Both the position numbers and the translations under genes were made by a program. The notes below the pieces were generated by a model that was given only the letters and a program-made list of their open reading frames with translations, ran no database searches and was not told where the DNA came from. Shown here in pieces: positions 43,301-54,015 of a stretch of DNA of 64,000 nt. The number at the start of each line of letters is the position of its first letter. The first letter of the stretch is position 1. Source of the stretch: Anisakis pegreffii (taxonomy: Eukaryota; Nematoda; Chromadorea; Rhabditida; Anisakidae); the NCBI GenBank assembly GCA_035041965.1, contig JAPYMA010000172.1, positions 186,001 to 250,000 on the forward strand, written 5' to 3'.

Positions 43301-46300
43301 TTCAATACCATATTGTCGATTCACTGAGACTTTGTGTTTATCGGCATAAAACTCAGCACAGATTCGATTTCTTTTCAGTAAAATTGCACTCCGATAACGA
43401 AAATGCTCTCGATGTACGGCAGCCATACAGCATAGTCGTCCTATTGGCATACTGGTTTCAGTCAGCATTTTCCTGCTGATCTCAAATAACTTTTGCAAAG
43501 ATTGTTCGTTCTTCGATGATACTGGATAAATGTGATAGTAGCGCAGTGGATCACTCCATCGTGCGAGACTCCTTTTCCGAGAACTACTCGACACGATAGC
43601 AACTGCATTAGTGCCACTTACACCGAACGAACTAATTCCCGCACAACTACCATCACTGTCCCATTCTTCACCAACAATGGGCAATCGAAATTTATTTTCC
43701 ACAAAGTTTTTCGATACCATAAAATGATTATGCACAGGCAAATAGTTGTAATACATCTGCAATGCTACTTTCAGAAGTGCACATGCACCAGCGGCAGCTT
43801 CTGTGTGCCCTACGTGAGTTTTTGCCGTACCCAGAACAATGTCCTCAGTTTTGAGTACACTATTGAGTGATTTCATCTCAATAGCATCACCCAATAATGT
43901 TCCAGTTCCGTGTGCTTCCCAATATGATGGAGTTCGATTGTTGGATACTTTTTCTAAGCTTCGTTCAATGAGTTTTTGTTGTGAGAGTGCATTCGGTGCT
44001 ATTAATGAAGCACTTCGCCCGTCGTGATTAATTTGACTCACATCAATAACTCCATAAATTTGTCCATTGATCAATCTATTTGTATCAGTGATCCGCTCTA
44101 CCAGAAATACAACACAACCATCCGAACGTCCATAACCATCAGCTCTGGCGTCAAACGTCTTACAGAAACCATCTTCAGAGAGCATACGGCCATTAGCTCG
44201 CTGTCCAAAGCCTCGTTCAGTTATCATCAAATTCACACCACCTACAATTGCCCGAGAACACTGATTCTGAAGGATTGCTCCAATAGCAGTATTTAGCGCC
44301 ACTAAAGATGAACTACATGCCGTATCAATTGTTACAGATGGAGCGACACTATCAAACACATAGTTGACACGACCCGATAGAACACTCGCACTTGATCCTA
44401 ACATTGAGATCACGTTATCAGGATGATCTGTTTGCAAGAGATCATCCGCATATTCAGAACCCATAACGCCTACATATACACCAGTATCTTCAAATGATTT
44501 CAATCCAGCATTTTCCATGCATTCATAGACACATTCCAACAAAATCCTTTGTTGTGGATCCATTTTTTCAGCCTCACTTTTAGAAATGCCAAAAAATTCA
44601 GCATCAAACTCAGCAATATCATCTTGTAAGAAGTTTGCTCCCTCGATACTATGACCATAGTTTGCTCCTGACAACAGGTTGTCACGAGCATTGATCCGAC
44701 TGCATGGTATTTTTGCGGCTATGTTCTTGCCAATTTTTAGTGCTTCCCAAAACTCGGCCAAATCGTTAACATTCGACGGTAAACGACAAGCAAACGAAGT
44801 AATTGCGATCACCGATCCATCCGATTTGTTTTTTATCTTTTCGAAGATCTGTTCTTTGTCTTTTCGAAGATCTTCTTCATTTGAAGCACTGTCGGTGTTT
44901 TGTTCTGCTTCTCTGTGAGGAAAATTTTTTCCGAAACCTGCATACGGAGCATTTGATGATAGTGTTGTCTTTTGATCTGTTTTGTTATCAGATTCCGATA
45001 TTTCCATGTTTTTCAGTATCTTACTGAAATTGAATGGCATGAAAAGTATTCCTTTGAGCAGAAACGTCGCTCCATTCATACGAAGCATTAGACAGCCGTT
45101 CAAATAATTATCCGAATATTTATAGGAGAAACAGACAGTATTAGCACTATCTTCTGGAGCGGTCGTAACAGAATCCGAAGTGGCTGTTATACTGTCGATA
45201 TGATACGGCACTATTAGAGAGCAGTTCTGTTTGGGTGAATTTTTAAGATGACAATAAACTATTGCTTGCATTGCACCATCTAACATCACGTCCAAATGAT
45301 TTGAGTCAATCAAACGAACAGTGCCCTCCGTTCCCGCGTAACAGACCTCAGCAACTGAACGAAATGTTTGTTTGTGTTGATAACCATAGGACAGCATTGT
45401 ATCGTAAAATTCATTTGCTTTAATTTTGCATTCATAATTACTGGAACAGTCCGGTTTGCCTAACGTATCTCCATCGGTATCCAACTTAGAGATTGACTTT
45501 TCAGCGAGTGCATGCTTTCGAATTGAGCATTTCAAACAAATCCGTCCCTTATGGAGGATATTGACTGTCGTCATTTCATCAGAATTGCTCGTTTCTTCTA
45601 AATGAAGTCGAACAATTTCATCAGCTGAACTGAACACAATTGGAGAATTAAACTGCACGTTTTCGAAAGTGAATTCTTCAAGTTGCAAATATTCCTTTAA
45701 AATAATAATTTGTGATGCAGCAGATAGAACTAATTGATCAGCAACAATGTGATCAAGTAAATATGGATAATCTGAGAGAACAATATCGAAGGTAGTTGAT
45801 TCTGATGAACAACTCGCAGATATTGTATCAGTACGATGAATCTTATCCGGTGGAACACGTTCTAGTAAGCTCCATTCAATGTCCACTTCGTTTTCGTAAA
45901 GTTTAGCGATATATACAAGAAACAGCTTGATAGAATCAATGATAAATAGTGCTGAATTGGCTTGACAACTGCTTAATGATAAATTAGGAACTTTCCCCTG
46001 TTGAATATTCAGAAATGCAAGTTGTTCCGCTTTCGAACATTGTATTGCCTTGAATATCGCATCGACAGTGTCAAGAGGACAACTGTAAATATCTTTCAGT
46101 GGTATACCACTTTCATTCAGAGTAATCTTACTGATTTTCTGGCGGAGCTCTTTAACGTTTCCATTAGTCGCTACCTTATAAAGATGACAAGCATCTTTAA
46201 GTGATAGAATCTGTAGTGCAGCACAACAAATCAAAACATCATTACCGGAACTCAACACGCCACCTTTATGATATCCAATTTTCAGCATCAATCGACACAT

Positions 46301-48728
46301 CGCATACGATGCAGAAGCACGATGAAATATGCTTTCACACTTGGGGTCAGGTTCAATACTGAACGCTTCACAACAGTTGATGAAAGAGTCACGGAAAAAT
46401 GTTGATGATCGATAAAAAGCTTCACCATTAAAGTGTGGTGATTCTGTATCGATGACAACAGCTGATTTGAGAGGATCTGAACTTGCTGGTGAAGTTTCTG
46501 CGTTGAGCTGAGGTGAAATCAGTTGCAGCGAAGCATCTTTCTTCGTGTGATCATTGCTCACAATGAACGCTTTACGATATTTTTGATGGTGTGTTTGATT
46601 GAACTGAAGACGTTTGGAAACCTCATCAACAGTTTCTTTGTTTTCCAGTAGATTTTCACTGATAGTTAAAATTGCTCTTTGCATTGCTTTCCGATTTGGA
46701 GCTGAAACTGGCAGAAGATAAAAATCCTCATTATGAGAATCTCCAGATTGCTCAGCATTGGCACAACCATCGTTCAGCAATTGATTATTTCTCTTCACTT
46801 TATGACAACATTTACTATCGATTCGCCGGTCTGATTCATCGATTATGGCTGATTTCACTGCATCAGTTGATTGATGACCGCAACGATTGCTTTGTAGCAT
46901 CGGAGAATGAGATGACCAAGGAACGCATTTCGATATTGTTGCATCTGCATTCCTTTCTCCAGTTTCCTCATCTGAGCTGCGGTTGTCCGCGTCCGATAAA
47001 CTACTAACGTTACCACCAGATTCGCTCGATAATGAATTTTGAGGTGATCCCAGCACTTTGGCACTTCTTCGATGAACCAAACTCAAAATGAAAGTTCGAA
47101 GACAGTGTAAAATCGCCTCATTCTTAACGTGAATCACTCCTGGCGTCTCCTCATGCTCACTGAAATTCGAGAGAGCATTTTTGTGCTTCCTTGCGAACTT
47201 CTCGTTAAACTCATCGTTGTTCCATCTCTGCTGGTGCACATGTTGAATGTTGTTCAGCCATTCTGACTGATGTTCGCTGTTTTTGCAGTGATGAAATCGT
47301 TCACGACTGCACAAACAAAAGCTGTATCCGAATGACGATTTCTGATGATGATAATTTGCTGATGCTAATGATTCAAAAACAAGTACAGAAAAACAACCAT
47401 TCGAAGTTGAACGTTTGATAGTGGTAATTCGAGGAGCAGTTAAAGTTTCCGAATTGAGATGAGGTGAAACTTCTATTGGTCTGGAAAAAACAAAACAATA
47501 GCTGATACTTTGATTCTACTTCTTTGATCAAATCACTACAAAATGTTGTTATTGACAATGAGTTTTAATTTGACTGACGTTTTCGCTTGTCACGATAAAC
47601 AGTACTTCCAAAGTATCTTAATAAGCGCCAGTTGATGTTTTAATTAAAGTTCAAAGTTCTTAGATTAATAACAGAATTATACTTAAAATTCCATTTGAGT
47701 AGCTTATCAGAGAAAACGTTTACCTTCTTAATTGACTGTCAGGTGTGAAAACTATCACAATAACAACAGCAGACTGCTCACAATCAATATGATTATGCAT
47801 GAGTTTCAGTGCATCACTCAATGTCACGTATTTCACATTAGCAATCCAATTGTCTGCATTCATGATGCTCGAAAACCTAGAATAAACACGAGCAAATTTG
47901 AAAAGGCGATAAGAAAAGATTACAAACTGAAATTTCATGGTGAAAGAATGCTCAAGTTTTCATGGAAGAACACGAAATGCAGGCAGGACTAAATTCTTTG
48001 CAGAGCATCAGCACATTATCAGCGTACTAGTTGAAAGCATTGGCGAACAGTGACCAAGGAAAACATAGTAGAAGTTGCTATTTCCAACTTGGACTATCAA
48101 ATCAGGGTAATTTTTTCTACCTCATTATTGTACTCGATGGCGCTCGCTGATCATCATAATCGGTATCGACAGTGTGATCAAATGCAATCGAAACGAAGGG
48201 ATCAGTCTTCGAAAGACGAGATGTGGATATGTGAGCATCGTTAAGAGCATTTCTTAAACCTGAACGAATCTCGTCCTGATGCGCTTCTATTGTATCACGT
48301 ATGTCATGAAGTTGCTAAAATTGAATCGATTGTGGAGAGTACAATTAAGGATAAAATAAAAATTTCACTGATCATCGCAACGAGAATTAATCGAAAAAAT
48401 ATCCCGTAATAATGGTAATGAAGGACTCTTGCTTATGAGAAATTATTCTCGAGACGAGCGATGTAGACGGGTTAAAGGCAAGAAAGTGAAATTTTCTCAG
48501 TAAAGCACTCACATTTGATGGAATGCATGCCACTTTTGAGAGCTTGCAGTCGTCTTGCACTGAACAACTTTGATTCGGAAACGGATGACTATTCTTGTCG
48601 ATAATCAAGTCCTGATTACTACCATCTAAGAGCTGCTGCTTGACGAATGCATCTAATGAAGCACAATTCGGAAGAGAACACCAAAATCCACTCAGAGAAA
48701 TCGCAGAACACCGGTTGTAATTACTCAT
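24009..48728 (-). CDS. pks-1: Hybrid polyketide synthase / nonribosomal peptide synthetase, PKS-1-like
   Basis: This modular megasynthase builds a chain from acyl units, adds one amino acid and releases or passes it on through a thioesterase. C. elegans PKS-1, the only similar animal enzyme I know of this size, works with NRPS-1 to make nemamides in the CAN neurons, affecting starved-larva survival. Exons: 48728-about 48456, 48314-48121, 47876-47724, 47480-25145, 25057-24842, 24663-24506 and 24177-24009. All internal phases agree, and the sum gives about 7,832 codons. The one weak point is the first donor (GTCTCG at 48455). The fourth exon is 22,336 bp without a stop. Order (psi = degenerate): psiKS-psiAT-DH, KS-psiAT-DHlike-ACP-KR-ACP, AT-DH, KS-psiAT-KR-ACP, KS-AT-KR-PCP, C-A-PCP-TE. 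No enoylreductase or methyltransferase domain was recognised. Start ATG 48728 opens directly into the KS fold. Protein-level assignment is strong; orthology to pks-1 and the nemamide product are inference. Confidence 0.93.
25390..28600 (-). other. PKS-NRPS region 6: condensation, adenylation, PCP
   Basis: The condensation domain has HHIVTDGWS (HHxxxDG, near 28210). The adenylation domain has YTSGSTGPPKG (A3), FDIS (Asp that holds the amino group), YGPTETTVW (A5), RTGD (A7), KIRGFRVE (A8) and LSGKVDRKQL (A10). The PCP has CGGHSL (near 25505). One amino acid is therefore activated and added; its identity cannot be stated from the sequence by eye. Confidence 0.85.
28660..33060 (-). other. PKS-NRPS region 5: KS, active AT, KR, PCP
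   Basis: The KS has the variant active site YSACSSG (Cys near 32531) with ECHGTGT and KANIGH. It is followed by an intact AT (GHSVGEY, Ser near 31167; GFHS selectivity loop), a KR (GGCGSLG, TSTLSSILG, YAAAN near 29215) and a carrier of peptidyl type (LGGHSL, near 28780). The PCP-type carrier feeds the condensation domain. Confidence 0.8.
33130..37390 (-). other. PKS-NRPS region 4: KS, dead AT, KR, ACP
   Basis: KS motifs are DTACSSF (Cys near 36903), EAHATGT and KTHLGHCEAAAG. The AT-like remnant aligns GICAKENFDR to the GHSxGE region (about 35520), so the nucleophile is Lys. A KR follows with GGLGGIG, SSVASVLG and YALAN (about 33800), then an ACP with GIDSL (about 33253). Confidence 0.75.
37640..39670 (-). 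other. PKS-NRPS region 3: active AT and DH without own KS
   Basis: The AT has FTGQGSQLWNMG, nucleophile motif GHSVSE (Ser near 39113), and AFHS in the substrate-selectivity loop, as in malonyl-type ATs. The DH has a canonical HQLNGIPLIP (His near 38312) and VDSTLQ. This pair follows a carrier protein and precedes the next KS, so it lies outside a normal KS-AT-DH order. Confidence 0.75.
39760..44820 (-). other. PKS-NRPS region 2: KS, dead AT, DH-like, ACP, KR, ACP
   Basis: KS (about 44820-43600) has all catalytic motifs: DTACSSS, EAHGTGT and KTHVGHTEAAAG. The AT-like stretch that follows lacks GHSxG (IMISSDHAL at about 43060). A DH-like domain has HEHYLFNF and VDSMLQ, but the Gly of HxxxGxxxxP is replaced. 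The first ACP has GFDSL (about 41684). The KR (about 41400-40270) has GGLSGIG and the Ser/Tyr/Asn set (SSVSAVLG, then YSAAN). The second ACP has GLDSL (about 39881). Placing a KR between two carrier proteins is unusual. Confidence 0.75.
45000..48728 (-). other. PKS-NRPS region 1: degenerate KS, dead AT, DH
   Basis: The N terminus starts like a ketosynthase (AISLSGFWCSLPN) and continues with KS-like LRNALNDAHISTSRL in exon 2, but the exon 3 segment aligning with the active-site block has no DTACSS. The KS end is a remnant (PRITTIKRSTSNGCFSV). A KS-AT linker (FYLLPVSAPN) is followed by an AT-like segment in which GVLSSGNDVL replaces the GHSxGE nucleophile motif; aligned through LSLKDA, the Ser position is Gly (about 46250). 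A dehydratase-like domain keeps His in DHIVAD (about 45752) and a DGAMQ motif. No carrier protein was found before the next KS. Likely a vestigial or docking/loading region; its role is inference. Confidence 0.7.
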
Positions 48729-48748
48729 CTTTTTCGTCTTTTGTCATT
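48729..48748 (-). promoter_or_regulatory. Candidate trans-splice acceptor and overlapping upstream ORF of pks-1
   Basis: CAATTTTAG ends at 48749 on the - strand, 20 nt before the start ATG, a plausible spliced-leader acceptor. The short leader begins AATGAC: this upstream ATG opens an 8-codon frame whose TAA overlaps the main start (ATGAGTAA). Confidence 0.4.
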
Positions 48749-51700
48749 CTAAAATTGAGCACATTCATAACTGATAAGTTGCAAACCAAGCAATATTCAA
48801 TGAAATCAACACAATAGAGAAACTAGGCTTAGACCAGAAACGTTAGCAACATTAATACCAAAGAACTTGATAAATATTTGCGGAAAGAAAATGAAATTTA
48901 ACTTTATAATTCAGCAGTCATAATGATGATTGATGGTTCCATTTCGGAATCAATTTCAACCAGAATTTGAGCGAGACCAGCCTGAAACTTCACGGGATGC
49001 GATGCGAGCAATAAATATGAAACGTATCGATGCTTGATTATAACAGACACACATCTCTGTCCATGAAAGTGTTGTTTGGGACAATTATCCTGATGTATGC
49101 GACTTGATTGTGGCTAATTTCGAAGAGTCGACACCTAGGAGACATCCGTAATAAACAAATACCAGCCTATTGGATCATGATATAATCGGAGAAAAATGGA
49201 AAACAGAGAAACACTTTTGTTTTACAGATTTCGAAAGACTAAAACTTCGCATTTCCGATGAATTGATCAGTCCCCTTTCTAAAATGTACACAGGGATAGG
49301 GATTGTTTACTTTGAAGTGATGCTGCAGTATAAATATTACAAAAGGTCGAAATAATGTGCTCCCTGTTCATGCTCAGCGTTTCAGCAATCAACACCATTA
49401 TAATCATACCATGACGGTGAAAAAAAACGAGAGATATGTTTTTCCACAGAAAAAGCGATGAGCAGATTTCATACTTTCAAAATATGAAGGCAATTTCGAA
49501 TTCAACAATAAGAAGAATTTAAATTTCTTGCTTTCCGTTCGCAAAAAATCCTACTAACTATTGTATTAGTAAGTGCATGTGAGTTCAAAATTGCATCCAT
49601 TTAATTTAGACCAAATTTACCGTGCCTAAAATTTAGTGTGCTCTAACCATTCATTCCATTACTGATCATCGAGAAACAATTTCGCACTGTAAGTAAAGAT
49701 CAAACCCATGACCTCAGGTCAGGCTCGATTTCCATTGAAAAAGTCAAGTTTTGTCAGGAACTTTTCAATGGGTCAATTAATTTTTGATGATTCATCCGTG
49801 TTAAATCAGTTAACTCTTTAATGTATCAAGTGGTATCAATTAACAGTTATCAGTGTATCAATTAACTTTTTAATCAATTAAGCTTGATGGTGTATGAAAT
49901 CATCACTCATAAAGGATTTCCGCCGATGTTTCTAAGCAAAAAGATGTGAGTCACACCGACTGGGATCACCTCACTGATAATCTCCGAGAACGTGACAGAT
50001 ATAAGGTTCACAGAGAAGTGCCTATGTGATATCGGCGAGCAACATCAAACGCACCGCGTTCAACGCCTCGGGAATTAACGTTAATGATTCAATCCTTGCA
50101 AAATGTCCCTTACAAAACCGTCTTTTGCAGGTAACCGCCTAGTTGGAAATCCATATTGAATCAGCAACCTTTGTTGAACATGCCGGTTACTTCGGTGATT
50201 TTTTAATCGAGATATATCCAATTTGATGAGATGCTTTCTGTTGTGTTCATCATATAAGTCTTGTTCGTTTTAAATAGCTCTTTCTTTCTAGATGGTAAAG
50301 TAGTCGAACAGTAAGTAATCAAAGAATTTGATCGATGTAGAGCAACCGTTGAGCTTTCCTGCACAGATTACTGGAAATTTCTTTTCTTTTTCTAAATCAA
50401 ATCTATTCAATTTTTACCATTAACGTTTGTTAGGAGTGCGCAGAAACTAAATGTACCCTCAGTACGATAATTTGCAGCATTCAATAACGAATTCATCAGG
50501 AGTAGCTAGAATTTTTGACTTTGGGAATAAAATCATACTCCAATGTACTGCTTTCATTCCGTGTGAAATTAATCACCCTCCTTGCTTCAACTACAAAACA
50601 TTAACTTTCGTACTCATAGGAATTTTTTGCTTTCAACCATTTCTCTTTTAACGAATTCATGAAATTCTTTAGTCTTACAATTCCACGAGGAATTCGTCGT
50701 TGACCGTTCACCGAATTCAATGAAACTTTTTGAACTTGTGGTTCATTGTATTCAGCTAACTATCACATAATAGGTGAATACTGAATTGAGTTAATGGGAG
50801 TACTAGGAGCATTTGGTAATAAAGTGATAGCGCTATGAAGTCGACCCTTCGAGAGGCGGAGTAATGTCACATAGGGTAAATGATAAACAAGATAAGAAAT
50901 TGCTGACTTATTGTTGTTATTGCTGTCGGTCTTCAGCTCTACTGCAAATGCAGAGATAAGTGAATGTTTAATTTGTGATAAGATCACTCAACTGATCTTC
51001 TCGTATATTCTATGCTTTTACACTCTTTTTACGTAATATTTTTAATGATGTTATCATTCGTTTTCAATTGTTTAATCAAGTGATAATGATTATGAGGTTG
51101 GTGTAACAAATTGATACTGCAGCTTTATCAATTATCACTAAGCTTGATAAGAATGCATTTAAAGAAACGATCATTTATGTAATCAACATGTATTTATATG
51201 TTATTTTCACTTCAACGAAGTATCATTTTGTTGCTATTGGCTTGACACACTGAATTTGGAGATCATAAAGAGATCATACAGGAATTGGTTGCTGAAGTTG
51301 AGCTGACTTGAAGTACCAATTAATAGCATACATGTTTTATCACTGTTTCACAAACTATCTGATACCTCCAAGTGGTTAAGATTTGGTGACGGATAAGCAT
51401 GAATTTCGAGTGTTCAAAGTCTTCTGCTTGTAGCACGATGAAGACACTAAATTAAAGTATAACAGAAGATATTTTCGGGTGTTATCAGATTAAAATTCAT
51501 AAGTGAAAGATATTGCCGCTTGATATTGAAAGTTGCTAGCCGAATATCATGCATGGCATAACGTAGTTTCGAAATGATCGCTGAAAGTGAGCATGAATCA
51601 TATGTTCTTCATGAATTGATCGTTGAGTGCGATTTTTGATCACTGCAGTATTTTTTGCTGGCGAATCACTACCGTATCCTGGCATTCATCTTATTATATG

Positions 51701-52020
51701 ATCAAAAAGCATGAAATATTTCAGATAATACGATGTCTTTGCATACACCTGATTCATCGTTCAGTTTCGATACGGATGCATGTGAACCATACATTCCATA
51801 TGGTCAGTTATAGTATTAGGCGTTTCATTTCTTGCAGTTGCTATGAAAATAGCTCGGAGTTAGCTAGTCAACTGATTAAGCATTGACACCGTCCTGAAAA
51901 GGATTCTATGAATTCGGAAATTTTTCAAGATGAGTACAGCTGTGTTAGCTCCTAATTATAAGTTCAAGGGAAGGTAAAAAATAAGAAAAGAGGCAGCGAG
52001 CTGTGAACTGTTTGTTGTAG
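48749..52020. other. Divergent intergenic region between pks-1 and the GATA factor gene
   Basis: About 3.3 kb separates the two divergent 5' ends. I found no exon with recognisable protein sequence. WGATAR-type sites are present, including TGATAAG at 48772-48778, about 45 bp upstream of the pks-1 ATG. A short ATG exon with a good donor at 51930-51973 (AAG then GTAAAA) does not join in frame to the first GATA exon. Confidence 0.45.
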
Positions 52021-52035
52021 GTTAATGGATTGTTG

Positions 52036-54015
52036 ATGGGTTTCAAAATGCATATTGCAGAGTTATCAGAACCAAATTTTGCTGATGAAGCGTATTATAC
52101 GGATGTAGATAACAAGGAAGGTGATGCTTTCGGCAGCAGTTACTCGTCTTGTGACGATTTGTTCGATATAAAGCCAACAATCAAACCTGAACAGGGCATT
52201 CAATGTATGTGCATTTTCGAACGTTGAAAGTTCAAATATTTCATTGATTATTAATCGAATTGATCATTTTCTATATTCGTTCTCAATAAAGAACGATATT
52301 CTTAGTTATTCATTTATTAAACTGAATGAATAAATTGGCATTACTGTGAAATCGCCCTATTGTAACCCCCTCCAATCATTCCAATCGCCCGTAAAGTTCG
52401 ATAAACTGATGCAGCAACTTTTTTGCATTCTCAGTCTCATTTGTTCATTAACTAAAACGAAACGAGTACGACTGCAACAAATCAAAAAATTCCTCATGGA
52501 TTCTAGGAATTTCTACATTTACAAGGGCAGAGAATCGAGTGAAATAAAGCAATAGATGGAATTTGGTTAAAAGTAATTTCGAAAAATTTCAGCTGTTCCC
52601 GAAACACCACGATTAGCGCAAATGCTCGCACCACTTCAAAATACGAGTCGTACGAATGAAAACATCAACTTACCCCTACCGGAAATCAATGAAACATTCA
52701 AAAGTAACTGCTATTCGAACGACATTCCGTATAATTCGACATCATCGATATCGAACTCATCCTCCTCCTCATCTTATAAATTATTCAACCAAAATGTCGC
52801 CTCACCTCCTCCGTTCACCTGCATCATGACACAATCGCCATTCGTTGTTCTACCATTTCAGCAGTACAATAATAACAACATTAATAATAAGTTAGTGATT
52901 GATTGTGTTTCGTTTATTTTTGCCCAATATTCCTTACGTTATCATTGGTTATGGAACCTGACTGGAAAATGAATCTGAATGGTGGTTTAAGTTCATTACA
53001 AAGAAACTGTTTCGTTAAGTAAATAGCAAAGCAATTTCAAATACCTTAGTTGGTTAGAAAGTTTCCTTAACTTTTACTCAAATAAAGATTTCGTCTTACA
53101 TCTATTGAATATAATGACTAGTTATGATGTTTTAAAATTTCTTGACGCGATCAGTAATTCTATGATTGTATTGCAGTTGTGCTTACAATTGTACCAATCA
53201 CATCCAAATGCAACCGCACTACTGCATGAACGGTTCACAGCGAAGTTATGAGTGCCAACCCCAAAGCATAAACGATTGCCAGGTAAACATTTGTTGCTGT
53301 TGAAAATGAAATACAAATTCGGGTAAAGTGGAAGAACGTTGTGAAATTTCGTCTAGACGCGTTTTCTACAAATCGTTGAATAGCCACCATTTGCAGTCGA
53401 ACTATGGCCAGTCACAGCCGCTATCCACATTTGAGAATATCTCACCTCCAATATCACCCGAAAACGTTCTCGAGGAATTTTTCAAACCGATGCAATCGTC
53501 TGAAATCCCTCGTAACCGACCAGTCAGCAAGAAAATGAAGGTATCGTGTGACGTTTTTTGAAGTGCTTCCATCTGATTCGATGTAGATTCTGTTATTACA
53601 CGCGGAAATTGAATCATCGAAATGTGAATTTCATTCCTATGGAAGGAGACAGCCGGTCAAGTGTACAGTTATGGATAATTTTCAGCCGATAAGTTGTCAT
53701 GCGAATTCGGTTTGTACGAATTGTGGTACCAGAGAAACAACACTGTGGCGAAGGAGTGCTGATGGATCGGTTGAATGCAAGTAAGCACATAATACACTCA
53801 AAAACTTATTCATTCTAGTCTGAGCTGTAGTAATATCAGTCGCTGTTGCATTATCGCATTCAAATTTTCAATATTTTAATGCATGATTAATGATATTAAA
53901 ATTCGATTTCAGTGCGTGTAATTTATACTTCCGAAAGAATAATCGTAAAAGACCGATCTCAATGAAGAAAGCGATTCGAAAACGCGTTCGAATTCCACGT
54001 GAGGCTCGTCAATGA
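52036..54015 (+). CDS. GATA-type zinc-finger transcription factor, single finger (ELT-like)
   Basis: GATA factors bind WGATAR sites and in nematodes specify gut and epidermis. Exons 52036-52204, 52593-52890, 53177-53282, 53397-53540, 53587-53780 and 53913-54015 agree in phase and give 337 aa. One C-terminal finger has Cys282, Cys285, Cys303, Cys306 (C-x2-C-x17-C-x2-[21 protein letters not shown]) followed by a basic tail ([19 protein letters not shown]). The N-terminal 280 residues are Ser/Asn/Pro-rich with no second finger. The exon at 53397 uses TTTGCAG; the upstream AAAG at 53328 would break the phase. The start follows TTGTTGTAG at 52020, a likely trans-splice site. Which elt paralogue this is cannot be decided here. 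Confidence 0.92.

Noticed and set aside
25106..48728. Bacterial contamination or recent transfer as the source of the long intronless PKS-NRPS frame
   Set aside because: The same protein continues across six introns with consistent phases, it has a eukaryotic poly(A) signal after the stop, and its base composition is close to neighbouring exons. Ancient transfer is not excluded.
51930..51973. Short ATG exon as the first exon of the GATA gene
   Set aside because: Its donor phase joined to 52021 gives a stop within five codons, so it does not fit.
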